Shown here: piece by piece, positions 1 to 12,762 of the stretch | Numbering within the stretch: the stretch's first letter is position 1 | Layout: every line of letters begins with the position of its first letter | Source: Rotaria macrura | Taxonomy: Eukaryota; Rotifera; Eurotatoria; Philodinida; Philodinidae | Direction of reading: 5' to 3' | DNA length: 64,000 nucleotides | Assembly: GCA_900239685.1 (NCBI GenBank) | Contig: OENT01000065.1 | Coordinates: 1 to 64,000 of the forward strand | Translations under genes and position numbers: made by a program | The notes under the pieces: model-generated | Database searches by the model: none | The model's input: only the letters and a program-made list of their open reading frames with translations | Told to the model about the DNA's origin: nothing

Positions 1-782
1 ATCATGTCAAAAAGTAACCCATAGATAAAATATCCCTGGTATCGATACTAAAACCTTTGCAATAACCGGAAGATCTCAGCGTTCTCAGAAAATCGAACGC
101 CATGCAGTTACAAGTGGAATAGAAGTCCAGTATGGAAAATAGACAAGATAGTTCTTTCCCTTAATTAGAATCTTTAGATGCACCCACACACAATCTCTGT
201 TTTGTTATGAAATTACTTTTTCTTGTAGAATCTGTTTTTATATTATGATTATTCTTTGGGAAATACACTTAAAAGCAAAAGAAAAGAATACCGTCCTTCG
301 AGATAGATGAAGCTAGCTCTTATCATATCTGAGCATACCCACTCTGTGAGTAATGATGCGATTTTCTGTTGCGTATGAGTCGAATCGAATCGAATTGAGA
401 TTTTTCTATTCGTTTCGGTCTCTGGTACTAATTGATGCGCTAGATAGCTCTCCTTTAGAACCAACTATCCCAAGGAACATTTATTATATAGAAAACTAAC
501 TGATGCAAATCGAAGGGAGTTAGTTGTGACTTACCAAAAAGTAAAATTCGATGAGAACGACATTCGATAGTTGACACTGTTTTGCGTTGTGAGAAAGGAA
601 GATTTCTATCGATTCTTTACGCTACACACTGCTCTAATGCATTGTTTCTTATATTATCATGCATTCATTATCCATATTTTTCTGTTCAATTATCGTTTAT
701 GTATTCATTTCGAAGACTTGCTAAAAATTTTCATTTGTTAATATATATATACATATCGAAGAAAGCTAAATTTTATATTTAG
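1..782. other. Left edge of window, no gene assigned
   Basis: This stretch precedes the first supported exon at 783. It should contain upstream exons of that gene, because the exon at 783 opens in the middle of a codon, but I could not place any of them with confidence. Short open frames here are AT-rich and show no recognisable domain. The bases just before 783 form a good intron end (T-rich, then TTTAG). Confidence 0.5.
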
Positions 783-1358
783 GTTCCTATGTGATTTCAT
801 TTCCATCATTCAATCAAGGAATGTTCGATCCTAACGGTACTATTCTTGATATATCAACAGACTATTTGTAGGTTAAGAAATAGAATTTGATGATGAAACA
901 TTATTTATATCTTTTTATTTAGTCAAAAACGTGGTACACGAACGCGTGGTATTTTTTATCGATTTTTCAATCGTAGAGGAAATTATTTAAAAAAGGCTAA
1001 TAAATTATCCGCATTCGTTGATTATACATCAATATCATGTCATTTTGCGATACCAATACGTTTAGTTGATATCGCCTATGTTAATATTATTATATTCAAT
1101 CGTGATAATAATAATTCAACAACAGCAACATCACTTAAAAATATTACTCTAGAAAATATTCTTGAACTAATCAGTCATAATAAGACATTTTACGATGAAC
1201 CAATGCTCCCAATACCTTTACCACAGAGTTTAACTTCTACGGCAATCAATAATACAGTACATGAAGATTTAGTTCTTATTAGTTCTTCAACGTCATATAA
1301 CAATGATGAAGAACAACAAAATGAAAACATCGCTATGCTTGACGAAAACCTTTTGTAA
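783..1358 (+). CDS. 3' end of an unrecognised gene (two exons)
   Basis: Two exons are visible, 783-867 and 923-1358, separated by a 55-nt GT-AG intron (868-922). The splice joins a Tyr-Phe-Gln-Lys reading frame without a break and ends at TAA 1356-1358, giving about 173 residues of a longer protein. The product starts with a GSYVISFPSF segment, then a basic stretch rich in Arg and Lys (KRGTRTRGIFYRFFNRRG), then a hydrophobic patch around IPIRLVDIAYVNIIIF, and ends in an Asn/Ser-rich acidic tail. I do not recognise the family. An ATTAAA polyadenylation-like signal lies about 100 nt downstream near 1456. The gene converges on the membrane-protein gene at 1645-1968. The 5' part is missing or unplaced, so the start is open. 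Confidence 0.6.
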
Positions 1359-1644
1359 TCATCTTACAACAGTTAAAATTCTTATTTCTTTTTCTTGACA
1401 TTCATGAATTCCATTGCTTTCTTCATTTCGTTTTTCTATCATTAATATTCCTTTTATTAAAATATTACTCTTGCTTCAAAACTAGAATTTCATAGATATT
1501 CTACTGGTTAAAAAAACTTGAGCGGTGCTTTTGAGAAAAATTCATTATACTTAATTTGAGCATTTATTTCTTCAATTAATCTTTATAAATTCATCGACAA
1601 ATGGAAAGATTTAAAAAAATAATTGACGAGTTTTTCAATAGAAT

Positions 1645-1968
1645 TCAAACATAAATACGATGATAATGATTAAGAATAAGATAGAACACCACTGTAATAA
1701 GAATATCTAAGCATAAAGCGATAGTATACCACGCCACGAATGCTTTCAATGTAATGCGATTCGTTCGTTGCTCTATACAAGAAGTCCATGCCCAACCCAT
1801 ACAACAGCGTGCTTCAGCTTCTGTCATGTGAATAGTAGTTACTGATGTGTCTCCAGAATAATCTGTTATTCTAGATTTAAGCATCTTATATAGAAAATAA
1901 GCTGTTTGACTAACGAAACAAATTCCAAAGATGATCGGACAAATTATCCAAGCGAGTAGAACGGCCAT
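1645..1968 (-). CDS. Small two-helix membrane protein, unrecognised
   Basis: A single open exon of 107 residues starts at ATG 1968. Two hydrophobic segments are clear: residues about 1-27 (a run of Leu, Ile, Val, Phe and Ala with Cys) and about 77-98 (IALCLDILITVVFYLIL). Between them is a polar loop of about 45 residues containing a CCMGWAWTSC motif with three cysteines. This predicts a hairpin membrane protein or one with a signal anchor plus a second helix. Just upstream of the ATG on this strand is TTTATCTACAG, a good splice acceptor, so the 5' UTR may hold an intron. AATAAA is present downstream on the minus strand near 1563-1568. No known family comes to mind. Codon use and length favour a real gene over a chance frame. 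Confidence 0.55.
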   Translation of the reverse strand: MAVLLAWIICPIIFGICFVSQTAYFLYKMLKSRITDYSGDTSVTTIHMTEAEARCCMGWAWTSCIEQRTNRITLKAFVAWYTIALCLDILITVVFYLILNHYHRIYV

Positions 1969-4900
1969 GTTGCTGTAGATAAATAAAGTAACAAAATAGA
2001 GTCTTCGTCAAATATAATATAGTATTCCATATGAGAGATAACAAAAAGAAATGAATGTCATTTTAATGATAACAAGAAAATATAATGACGTGCGTTGTCG
2101 TTTTAAGAACTTCATTTGATTCATGAGAATGATAAGAATAAATTTTAAATTTTACCAAAAACTATTATAAGCTTTTGTCTAAATCAAAGCAAACAATGGA
2201 GTGCGTAAGGATGAATCTGTATTTTGGGTTGCATTAGTCATGTGAGTATTGATTGCGAACTGATTAAGCTGTGTCCATTTTCAATTGGTTTCCACTAAAG
2301 AAAATTTTATAACTTCTATGATTGATTATTTCTTCAAAGGCATTTCGGATGGGATATTTTCAAGTTGTATTTTATACTTTCTTGCTATGGTTGATTAGTT
2401 GCAAATATAGACAAATGATAAAAAAGAAATAATGAAGATAACACTGTATGACAATCAATTCTAGCTCAATCGCAGCAAGTGGGTAATCTTAAGAAAAAAA
2501 TTGAAATTGACTTTTCTCTAAACGAAATAACTACGAAGATGTGAATGAATTTTATAGAAGCAGGCTTTTACTACGTACTAAGAAAACTAACTAATTAGTA
2601 GAATGGGCTAAGTACTGTCTTTAACTATCTCAGTCCCTTATAATTTTTAGAATAAACAACTGTGTTACATCATGCATTGTTCACAAGATAAGAATGATTA
2701 TTTCAAATTACTCGTTTGCTTGGCATAATAAAAATTGAGATCTTGGAAGAAACAAAACAGAACACATTATTCGAATTAGAAGTCAAGGATTCTCTGTACG
2801 GTCATAAAACCACTAGAAAATATAATTTTTAAATTATCGAGTTTTCCTTGAAAAAACACTCAATGTTCATGATATCAAGTAATATTTTTATTCTTTGAAG
2901 AGATAAGAAAGTATTTTTTCATCTACACATGGTTTTATTTCTATGATGTTTTTATCACATCCTAGTGCCAACGATGACATATAATGTATCCTTTTGAAAG
3001 TAGCAAAAAGAAAACTTAATTTTCCCACAGCAAATATTTATGAGCTCAATAGAAGATTTTCACATCGTCACTGGTTCATTGTCTTCACCATCGTTCATTG
3101 TTCTCATTTTCGCTTATTACTTTGTGAGTCTATCATTGATATAGTGATACCATATTTGAAATCACTACCATTAAATCTCTTTTGAAATAGTGATACAAGA
3201 CAGTCGTCGAACAAGAATATAACTATTACTTAGAATTTAGGAATGTCTCTTTTCGTAACGAATTCTAAAATGCCTTAGTTCTTCTGATGAAAAGCAATTA
3301 TATATTTACTTTTCTAGAGAAAAGATCGTTTTGTAACTTTGACTATGGTACTAGTCCAAGGTTTCGAATTCCAATCTTCTACGAAATATTTCGCTTCGTA
3401 ATTCATATTCGTATTAGTGGACATAGATTTCTAATTGTCAGCAATCAATTATCCTAACCGTGGGATATATTTATGTGAATCGTTTGCAATTCGAGTCTCA
3501 ATTTAGTATGTAATTTTTTATGGACTCTTTCCATTTTCATTCACCTTTGCATTACATACCATCAGTCAAACTAGAAAAGGTAACTAATTTTCGTGTCGAA
3601 GATAACGGTACGCTTACGTTTTATGAAGTCATCCCCAACTCTAAGTACTTTATTATTTACAGTATTAATCAACTAGATCGATGTGGATGTTGATGAATAT
3701 AAGAAAAACTTGATCAATCTGCAGTAATTTTATTTTTCGAATCAATTTTTATCTTTTTTAAATATGGCTTTACTTCGTTCATTTTTATTTTCAACATGAT
3801 TAATTTTCACACTAGACAAGGGCTAATGGAAGAAATAAGCTACATTGAATACATTTTGTATGTCGGTAGTATGGTGAGCTGGAAAAATATCGGAAAAATC
3901 CTGCCTTCAGTAAATGTTCACTTTAATCACTTACAGTTCATTGCAGCTTTTCTTAAAATTTAACTACTATAGAATTTTAATCAATATTAATGGTGATGAA
4001 TGACACATGATGTAAATTGAATGAAAGAATAGACTGAAGAACTATTATACAAGTAAAATTCTATTGTTGTAGCTGAAGCTGTCGTATCTTCAACTGATGG
4101 AACTCAATCATAATCTTCAGCTGGTTCATCTATGAATCGGACATTCATAAAGTTTCGACAAGGAGCAGAAAATCGCTTTCATCATATGCACGTTCTGTTT
4201 ACTCTAAGTTCAGAAGCTAGATCGAGAAAAGTGTAAAAAGAATTGCTATTTAGCGTCATATAGATAATCTTGGTGAACGATAATGTGACTTTGCTATAAA
4301 TGCTATGAAAGACTTGGATAGATTATCATTTATAGTTGTTCAACGAAGAAAATGACAAATCCATTCTTTTTTCTCGTCACTTATATGTTATCTCTTCTAG
4401 AATAACTATTAGCCTCGCAACATATAATAAAGCATGTTCTTCAATAATCAGAATTCTCGAAAACATTTATCAGCCATTTTTCATGTTTATATTCAAACTA
4501 TCCGATGGTGTGTATTATCGTAAAAGATACATTGATTTGAAACGAGTGAATGATAAATACTAGGTTGAATATCTGTTTCATTAAAATTAGTTATTAATCC
4601 AAAATAAAAAAAACCGTAATACTGTCATGCCATACTAATAGCATACTTGCTTTCAACATAACTGTATGAATCCATTCTTCTTCTTGGCATAAATGTGAAA
4701 GATTTTCATCAGTAGAAATAACAAGGATTGCTGAGATATTTATCCCAAAATCAGAAATAAAGAAATAGTTATAGATAATTAGTTCTTTGTTGAATAAAAT
4801 ACCCATGAACTTTGTTGAAATCAACATGGTACAGCATGCTAGGTAGTATCAAATCAAAGCAGAGATGCCAGGTTTTATAGGATCCTACTATAAATTTTGT

Positions 4901-7900
4901 CTTCGTTAGATTATTAGTTGTCCTTTCGTTCTTCTATTCTTTAGCTATCTCATATGTTTGATGTTTCCTCTGACAAGTGTTCTAGCCTTCTTCTGTGTTG
5001 CTTCATCTACTATGTTTGTTGCGATTTATCCCATCAATATATCTAGATCACTCATAGAAAACTTTCCTAAAATGTAAGATCCACTGTCCTATGTATAATC
5101 TGTGAATTTCTACGAACAAAGTGACAGAGTGCATATGATTCTCCCGTTTTCGTTTTTAATCATCTCTGCGAGTGTCGATCAAGAAATAGTTATATAGCAA
5201 GGCTCATTGTAGAGTCCGTAACTTTAACGAACGTCAAAACTAGTTAGGAATCAGCCAACTGGGTTGCAAGTATCCTCATCGGATCGACGTGATTCATTCC
5301 AGCTTACGAATTTCCTTCGTGAAACACAGTTCGAAAAAATTTATTCTTTCGTTAAAAATAGTGCAACTATTTCGAACAGGATGCTTTGCACACCTATTTG
5401 AATAAAACAGGTGGTATATATATACATAAGAATTGTGAAGATTAGTCATCCATAAAAGATGTTCAGGCAATTGATCCTTTCCACATGCTCCTCTACGTAG
5501 TTGTCCAGTTTCTTAAACGTTTAACTCTCCTCCTTGTAGATTTAATAGATGATTTCAAGAAAGAGTTTCATCGTACAAATCTGTGTTGTAAACCAATCTA
5601 ACACTCGAGCCTGAGAAATAAAATTGCAAGGTTGAGAAGAATCTTGGATTTATGTTTGAAATACTCCAACTTCACAGTTCGAGAAAATAATTCATCAAGA
5701 AAGTAAAATCGATGTCTCTGCGATTATTGAATTCAGATGATCGTTGAGAAAACATCATACACTTATCAGTTGAAGAACGACCAAAAGAGCCGAGGGGAAA
5801 AGAATCATTTCATGAAGAACAAAATCATACATAAAGAATCATTTCTCACTAATAGAACTCTTACTGGTTTCATCAAGTGAACAATTTTTTCATTGAAATA
5901 TTAGCATGTTATGAGAAGTTCTTCGCAGTCAAAAATAATTTCAAACGAATCTAGAGACTTGATTCACTTTCTTCGGAAACTGTATCCTAGGTTGAAAATT
6001 AAACTTCATAGTTCCATCTCATGGTTGAGATCGGCTGAGGTCAATTCAATTAATGATTGCAATTCTAAATGAGTCGTTCACAAGTAAATATATATGCATT
6101 GTATAAGATATTCGCTATTCGAAACTTTGATTTTTATTTCAAATATCATAGATATGACTTTTATCTCTACTAAACAGCAAGAATCATGAAAAAGAGATCA
6201 TTTACAAATCAATGGTACTCGAAAATAAACCAGCATTCATTTACTATTATTCTATCACGTAGTATAATCTTCAAGCATTTTAACGATTTATTTACTGATT
6301 TTCATGTAATTTCCTAAAAAATCGATGTATTGGCAAGACGCTAAGTATCATAGATTTCCGAAAAGTTGTGAATGAACAAAGAAATATTTTGAGAAACCTA
6401 TGAGTCTCTAACAATATTTGTCGTCATGTTCCCTCCTCTATTGTTCATATCGATCTTTTTTAATGTTTCTTGCTCAGGTCTTCTTCATGAATAATCTCAC
6501 AAAAGATATGTAATGGGTACTACAGTCTTCCAGACAGGATGTATCGAAAGAAAAAGATAATTAACTAATAAATTTAGCAAGAAAGTATAGTACAAGACCG
6601 ATTCGATTACTAAAAAAATCATTCGAGGTTTTTTGTTGAGCTGATTACAGATAAAATATCTCTTCACCATTCGTCTTCTATAGTTGACAGTTAATCTTAC
6701 CGATTTTATTCACTTGTTGTTCAAATGACCTTCGCCTTTTATGAATAAGTTTTTCTCACGTTGTGTTGTTAATTATCAATTTTGTTGTTAATCAGTTTCC
6801 AACTGCACGAATCATCTACTCATTAAAAGCTATCTCATTGAATCAAACAGCTATTAGGAAAATGTAAAGATCAATATGTCTTCTTTTTGAAAACTTCTCC
6901 TATTTTTTGACAATAATTCAAAATTAAAACAGAAATTCTAGTGAATTGAAAAATTTCGCTAATCAAAAATTGCATATTCATGCGTATCATTGCGTATCTC
7001 ATCGAAATATCTACGATCGCATCCTCACAACCAATGAGATTCAAGTTTCATAGATTTCTTCGAATCATCTAAAATCGTACTTTAAAAGTTCTTTGATTAG
7101 AATTCTAATGTACATGAAAATCATCTGTACGATTCGTCCGATACTATTATTGAACAAAATAGATCGAAGAGCTTATGTTTCAAATGTGAAAAATTGTCAC
7201 GTCATTCGAAATGTGATAAAATACTGTAGTTGCATGCAATGTCTGGCTTGCAGGAGACCTAGATAAGACAAGCGTTGATTATTTCATATTTGCTTATGAG
7301 AAACTATACACCCTCACTAATGGTGAAGCAGATGGTCTCGATAACGATGATTAATATCAAGTGTCATTTCGACTCTTCGATATTGATCACTTTATTAGGA
7401 ATATTTTTTCTTCTATTCATTGCAAAGCAATATCATTCATCGGCTACGATGATTAGAACATGAAAGAAAATCCAATCCTATTTTATACGTTAGCAAGTGA
7501 GTTATTAATTGTTGTATATATGATTTGCTAATTGGGTAGTGTTTACTAGCACCATCTATCTGCAGGATAGAAAGAAAGAAATATGAAAAAAACTGAAAAG
7601 ACTGGATAGAGAGCCTGTCAAAATATAGAATACTTCCTCTATTACCATGCATATGAAATGTGAATGAGACGATAGATTACATTAGATCAAACAACATAAC
7701 TTTGAGTTGTATTCAATAGTCTTTTTGTCATAATAAATGTCAGTTTCTATCATGAAATAATAGTTTTGATCATCGAAATATGCGTTTAATATTTATTCGT
7801 GTATAAATCTTAGAAAACATTATTTTTGTATTCAATAAATCCTTCATAGTATATCCCCAATCGATTATAATCTAAACTTAAATATCAACGATCAAAATTA

Positions 7901-8299
7901 TCCTTTTACTTTATTAACAATAGTTTTTCAAAAAAAAAACAACAAAAATTAACATTATTTTATTTTTATTCAAAGCAGTTTTCAAAAGAACTTTCAGTAC
8001 TGCGTAAAAAAATTAATCTAAACAAAATAGATCTATTTTATGATTCAAAGACATTGATAATTTGTTTTTATTAATTCTTCATCTTTATGATACTACATGA
8101 AATGAAAGAGCTAAAAATAAATTAGAGTAAATTCTTATGATATGAATTAGATTTCACTATATTGACATCGGCATATTTTTTCGATTTCAAAAAAAATTAT
8201 CCGATCGACCATAATAATTTTTGAAAATAATTTATTCGTTTATGCTCTCTTTCATTTTTGTTTTTAGATCTCATCTGTAAATAAATAATTAACAGTGTT
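1969..8299. other. Gene-poor region of about 6.3 kb
   Basis: No intact gene is supported here. The sequence is AT-rich with many short open frames on both strands that lack domains and coherent exon structure. Two places read like damaged coding sequence on the plus strand: 4075-4563 (listed separately) and a short run near 5770-5830 that reads SVEERPKEPRGKESFHEEQN before a stop. No tandem array, tRNA or transposase was recognised. Confidence 0.5.
4075..4563 (+). pseudogene. Possible decayed coding region, unrecognised
   Basis: One reading frame (frame of base 4075) reads like protein with scattered stops. It starts as EAVVSSTDGTQS, meets a TAA, then continues through SSAGSSMNRTFIKFRQGAEN, an HHMHVLFTLSSEARSRK stretch, several stops, and finally a clean 75-codon run from 4336 to 4563. 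The composition (Arg, Glu, Gly, His) differs from the surrounding AT-rich noise, where Asn, Lys, Ile and Phe dominate. No family is recognised and no clear splice sites reconcile the stops. It could be chance; the confidence is low. Confidence 0.25.
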
Positions 8300-10496
8300 A
8301 TGGAAATCAGTACTACTAATACTAATTGTTCAAAACTTGAAACATTTTCTGATGAAGTCTTTTTCGAAATATTTGATCGTTTATCACCAAGTGATCTATA
8401 TAAAACATTTTATGGCTTAAACTTTCGTGTAAATACAATATTAAATGATTCTCGTATGCGATTTCGTGATAATCTCTCATCACTTAATCCAAGACAATTT
8501 CATTCTTATGTTAGAAATATTCTTCCGCAAATTATTGACCGTCTTATATCGTTTACATTTGGAACATATGATACAGAAGAGGTGCGACTGAAATTAAAAA
8601 ATCAAATAAACAATTTCTATTTTTCTTTTCTCTCTAGTATCAACAAGTTAGCCTTTTCTTACATAAATATTCTGTTGACATAAGTCTATTCAAACATCTT
8701 CGTACATTAGTAATTATTAAAATGACAATTACAGATGTACATATAGTTCAATCAGCACTTGTTCATCTTGAACATCTTGTAAATATACGTTTTTCCGTGG
8801 ATAGTAATGATGTTGATACGACATCATGCGTTCATATCGATAATAATTTATTCGCTGGATCGAAATTAAAACGTATCAAAATGGATATGTGTGCTCGAAC
8901 AACATTTGAACATGTAACTAAATCAACTAATATTCAACAATTATCAATAGCTTGGTGTGAAATGCAAGAATTGACGCATTTACTTCAATATTCACCATAC
9001 TTATCTACACTGAAAGCAACAATATGTGGATTAAACAATGGTAACGTGTACTGTAGTTAAATCTAATTCAAACGTTTTCTTTTCACGTACATACAATAGA
9101 ACGTATCGATTATGTGTTTTAGATCTTTTGAAAACAGTATAAAAGCAAAGAAGTTTTGATGAAATTTCAAATTTTACGCATCATTAGAAAGGACATTTCA
9201 GATTTACATTAATCGATATTCTGTTGGTTCTCGATCAAGTTTCTGAATATTTATTCATGACGAAAAATTTATTAGGAAATATAAATTTAAGATTTTAGTC
9301 AGATAAATATATGAATTTTAAGTGACTTTTATAGGGTCCATAACATTTAAATCCTTTTCAGTTGAACTACTGATCTATCTATAAGTTTTATTAAACGATT
9401 AACATCGTCATGTGTAGAAAAAAGCTATGTAGAGATGATTTTTCGTTCCTTAGCATTTTTCTACTCATAAGAAAATCAATTTATTGAAAATCATCTAATC
9501 TTTTCGATATTCGCTGCAAGTGTTTTCATCTTAGAAGTATACAAAAAACTGTAAATCGAATGGACATTGATTCAAATTTTCAATGAGTGCTCTCAAACGA
9601 TTTTATTAGATGAGAAATTCATTTTTTTTCTCAAAAATAAATTCAGATGAATCGAGGCACAATTTTGATGAAACCCATTTTTATTTCTATTGTGTTTTCT
9701 GCTATGTTATAAACTTCTCAAGTAGTATTGTTTATGGGAAAAAAACCTGACTATATTTTGCAGATAATTGTTGAAGCATTTCTTTTAAAGCATCAATGAT
9801 AGAAAACAAAAGTAATTCCGTAATGTTCATTCTGCTTTTGACACTACTGTCAACGAAATAGATTTACTCAATGAATAAAAGGGACTTGACAAAATTTCTT
9901 TTTCCAAACTTTCAAATGAATTACAAAAGGACAAACAAACTAAGCTAAATTCAAACGATTACAGCTTTACGTAATATATGATATGTGTTTAGAAAAAACT
10001 GGATTTGAATTGTCCATAGTTGAAGTATGTCAAATATTGAGTTTTGTTTTCTCTTCTATTTTTAGTAGACATATGGGTACAAACAATACGCGGAGGTCTT
10101 TCTGAAAAATGTTCTCTCCGTTTAAATTCTCTCAAATTAGTTATTGATTCAATACGTTTCGACTATTTATTATTATTACTTCACGAATTAACACAGTTAC
10201 GTTCCTTATGGCTATTACTCAATCATTATGAATATTTAGATACTGACAAATGGGAATATTTATTTCAAACATCTTTATTTCAATTAGATCAATTGGATTT
10301 AACGATAGCATTAACAAAACCTTTTCTTTTGGTTAATACACCGGCACAAATCATTATGACATCAACACCCCATGTAGCATGTACAAAATTTAATGGAAAA
10401 TTTTGGTTTGATCGTGGTTGGCGTGCAAAGCTCGATGAATACGATCATTGTGTACGATTAACAGTATCGAACAGTACGATACTTATTCAAAAATAA
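8300..10496 (+). CDS. F-box protein, bdelloid-type family
   Basis: Three exons give a protein of about 371 residues: 8300-8581, 8638-9040 and 10066-10496 (stop TAA). Introns are 56 nt and 1025 nt, and phases 0 and 1 match across the joins. The N-terminus (residues about 12-50) is an F-box: the LETFSDEVFFEIFDRLSPSD segment followed by LYKTFYGLNFRVNTIL, the usual pattern LPxEIxxxIFxyLxxxdLxxxFxxLNxRfxxLL. F-box proteins recruit targets to SCF ubiquitin ligases through Skp1. The C-terminal 300 residues contain irregular leucine-rich segments (HLEHLVNIRFSV, SLKLVIDSIRFDYLLLLLHE, LTQLRSLWLLLNHYE), probably the substrate-binding part. AATAAA lies at 10665-10670. Such genes form large families in bdelloids. 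The gene appears intact. Confidence 0.88.
9041..10065 (+). other. Long second intron of the F-box gene
   Basis: The intron runs 1025 nt from GTAACG to TTTTTAG, against a typical 50-70 nt in neighbouring genes. It is AT-rich. I see no ORF of note, no repeated units and no clear terminal inverted repeats inside it. Confidence 0.7.
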
Positions 10497-11514
10497 CAAT
10501 CACACTCATGAACACTAAATGGAAAATGCGATTATATCTTCTGTTTTTCATTTCTCTTTTTCTGTTGTTTGTCAGATTATATCTTGTATCATTCGAATTC
10601 CATAATTATTCCTTTTTGCTTTTATTTTTCTGTATGTACATCAATGTCAATATTGTTAAGATTCAATAAAATAGTTAAGTACAGAGAGATGCATTCTGAC
10701 GATATTGACTAATATAATAAGTATACATTATTAGTTTTGAATATATTTAATGTTACTTTCAATTATTAGGATATGTTATACGAACGCTATGAATTTAATT
10801 ATCGTCTTCTTTCTGTCGTTCTATTATTGGACTACATTTCTACAAGAGAACTTTAATTATCGCTAGAGGATATTTCATTGAACAAAAAGCAGATAGAAAC
10901 TCGTTCACTGAGCATTGGTGTTTTGATAATTCATTGAATTCTATTGTGTTAATCATAGAAAACAAGAAGTATAAATCAAGAGAGCAAGAGAGAAAAGAAC
11001 TCTTCATGCTGTTGAAACAAGTTCTTCACAGTCGTCGTATTTAAATTGGTATTAATTAATAATTTGTTTTCTTTGAAATTCTCTGATGACATAAACAATG
11101 TTTTCCGTGGGATAAGACGAACGGGTAAGAGTGCATGATTTCAAGCGATTAGCAACAATATTTTTATTTAACATACTACTAAACTATTCTATAGTAAGAA
11201 TGAATACAATGTTCAGATGAAAAAGAAAATAATCAGACTGGGTTATTTTATCAATATTAGATCGAATTATTATTATTATTTCTTGTTTTTCTAGATAAAT
11301 TATTCTGTGACAGATGTTCAAAACAGAACAACTCATATAATTATAGTATAAATACTTCAATTTTTGAAAGGTCTTTGGATGAGTCATTCATAACGTACAT
11401 ACAGCTGACTATTATCACATTCTGTTTTATGTGAATTTATAAAAAGAAAAAGCAGAACGACGAATAAAGGAAAGAAGAAAAAGATGATGTATAATCCAAA
11501 CATTAAATTAGAAA
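10497..11514. other. Intergenic between convergent genes
   Basis: The 3' flank of the F-box gene carries AATAAA at 10665-10670. The rest separates its tail from the tail of the PQ-loop gene, which is transcribed from the other side. Short frames near 11184-11632 are AT-rich and partly antisense to the PQ-loop gene. Nothing else is supported. Confidence 0.6.
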
Positions 11515-12762
11515 TTATAAGATTTTTCTTAAAAATTCTGTTTGTAAAACACTCAATTTTGTACGTAATAAATAGAATATACCGAGTATGGCAGGTATAG
11601 AAACAGGCACGATTATAATCCAAGGAGACCATGCTCTCCTAATGAGCATCATGGTTAAAGCTATTTCAATACTTGCAATGGATGCCAATGTTGCATACCA
11701 AACAATACGTTTCATGGGAGTTTGTTCAACGGTATTTTGTGCTGCTCTATTCGATGTAACTGGCTGATAAACAACATTGGTACCATCAGCTGGTTCTAAA
11801 TCATCAATTGAAAACATCTGCGGTTCTTGTTCTGAACCACGTGTACCATTGGTATCGATGCCAGTAAATACGTCAACACCTGGTGTGAGAACAGTATGTG
11901 CCGAACGAGATATTAAATGAATATGTGAATCAGCATAGACAATACTTTGAAGATAGATAAATAAGAAAAACGACAGAGCATAATAAGATGTAACTAGATA
12001 CGAAAAACGTTGATCTATGGTGTAAAAACTTGCAAATAGAAGTGTATCACTCATGGCTAAAAATAATATTGCAAATTTTGATAATGCCTTTGCTGTTCTT
12101 AGTAATGAATTAAGTAAAATCTACAGAGAAGAAAATAAAAACAAAACAAAACTTATTTTTCTAGATTAAAGCTTTCTTTTTTTTTATCATACTTGAGGTA
12201 ACATATGTATTGAAAGTAATAAATAGGCAGCCATTGTTAAAAATGTTTCGTGTTTTCTTAATAATATTATAATACCTCCACCAATAGACCATGTAATTAA
12301 AGTACTAGCGATCAAAATAATTTTTTGCTGTCGATGAAGATTATCGCCATGCATAAAAATTTGTAGATATACAATTATCGTTGTTATAATTGCAATTAAT
12401 TCGAATATTGTTGACCAATTGAATACATGTCCAAACATTAATGCACATAAAGCGAGAACACGTACTATTATCCATATGTAACTTACACCAGCAATATATT
12501 TTGAACCATGTTGAAATAAATAAACCATTTGTGGAAGAAAGGATACACTTAAAAGAAGATAAGCTAACACACGAATAAATTCACCTAATCGACATGTTGA
12601 GGTTGAATTCTTTTGTAAACAAATTTCATAAATTGTACTCTGATTTGTCGCAATTGTTGATGTTGATTCTAATATTGTTGTAGTCAGGTTAGTTAAATCC
12701 AAAATACTGCTAGAGACACTTGCCAACTTCATGGTTGAATTCGTCACCGAAACTTCCGACAT
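11515..12762 (-). CDS. PQ-loop repeat membrane protein
   Basis: Two exons, 12762-12193 and 12120-11515, are joined by a 72-nt GT-AG intron in phase 0 and encode 391 residues. The N-terminal about 60 residues are Ser/Thr/Asn-rich with several N-glycosylation sequons and read like a luminal or extracellular region without a classic signal peptide. The first PQ motif is at residues 74-78 (SFLPQ), followed by a GVSYIWIIVR helix; the second (HMLPQ) is at residues 186-190, exactly at the exon end. This is the double PQ-loop pattern of the family that includes cystinosin, PQLC2 and SWEET-like lysosomal or membrane transporters. About seven hydrophobic helices can be seen, with a hydrophilic loop in the C-terminal half (around DVFTGIDTNGTRGSEQEPQM) before two final helices. 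The substrate cannot be told from sequence. The gene is intact. Confidence 0.8.
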
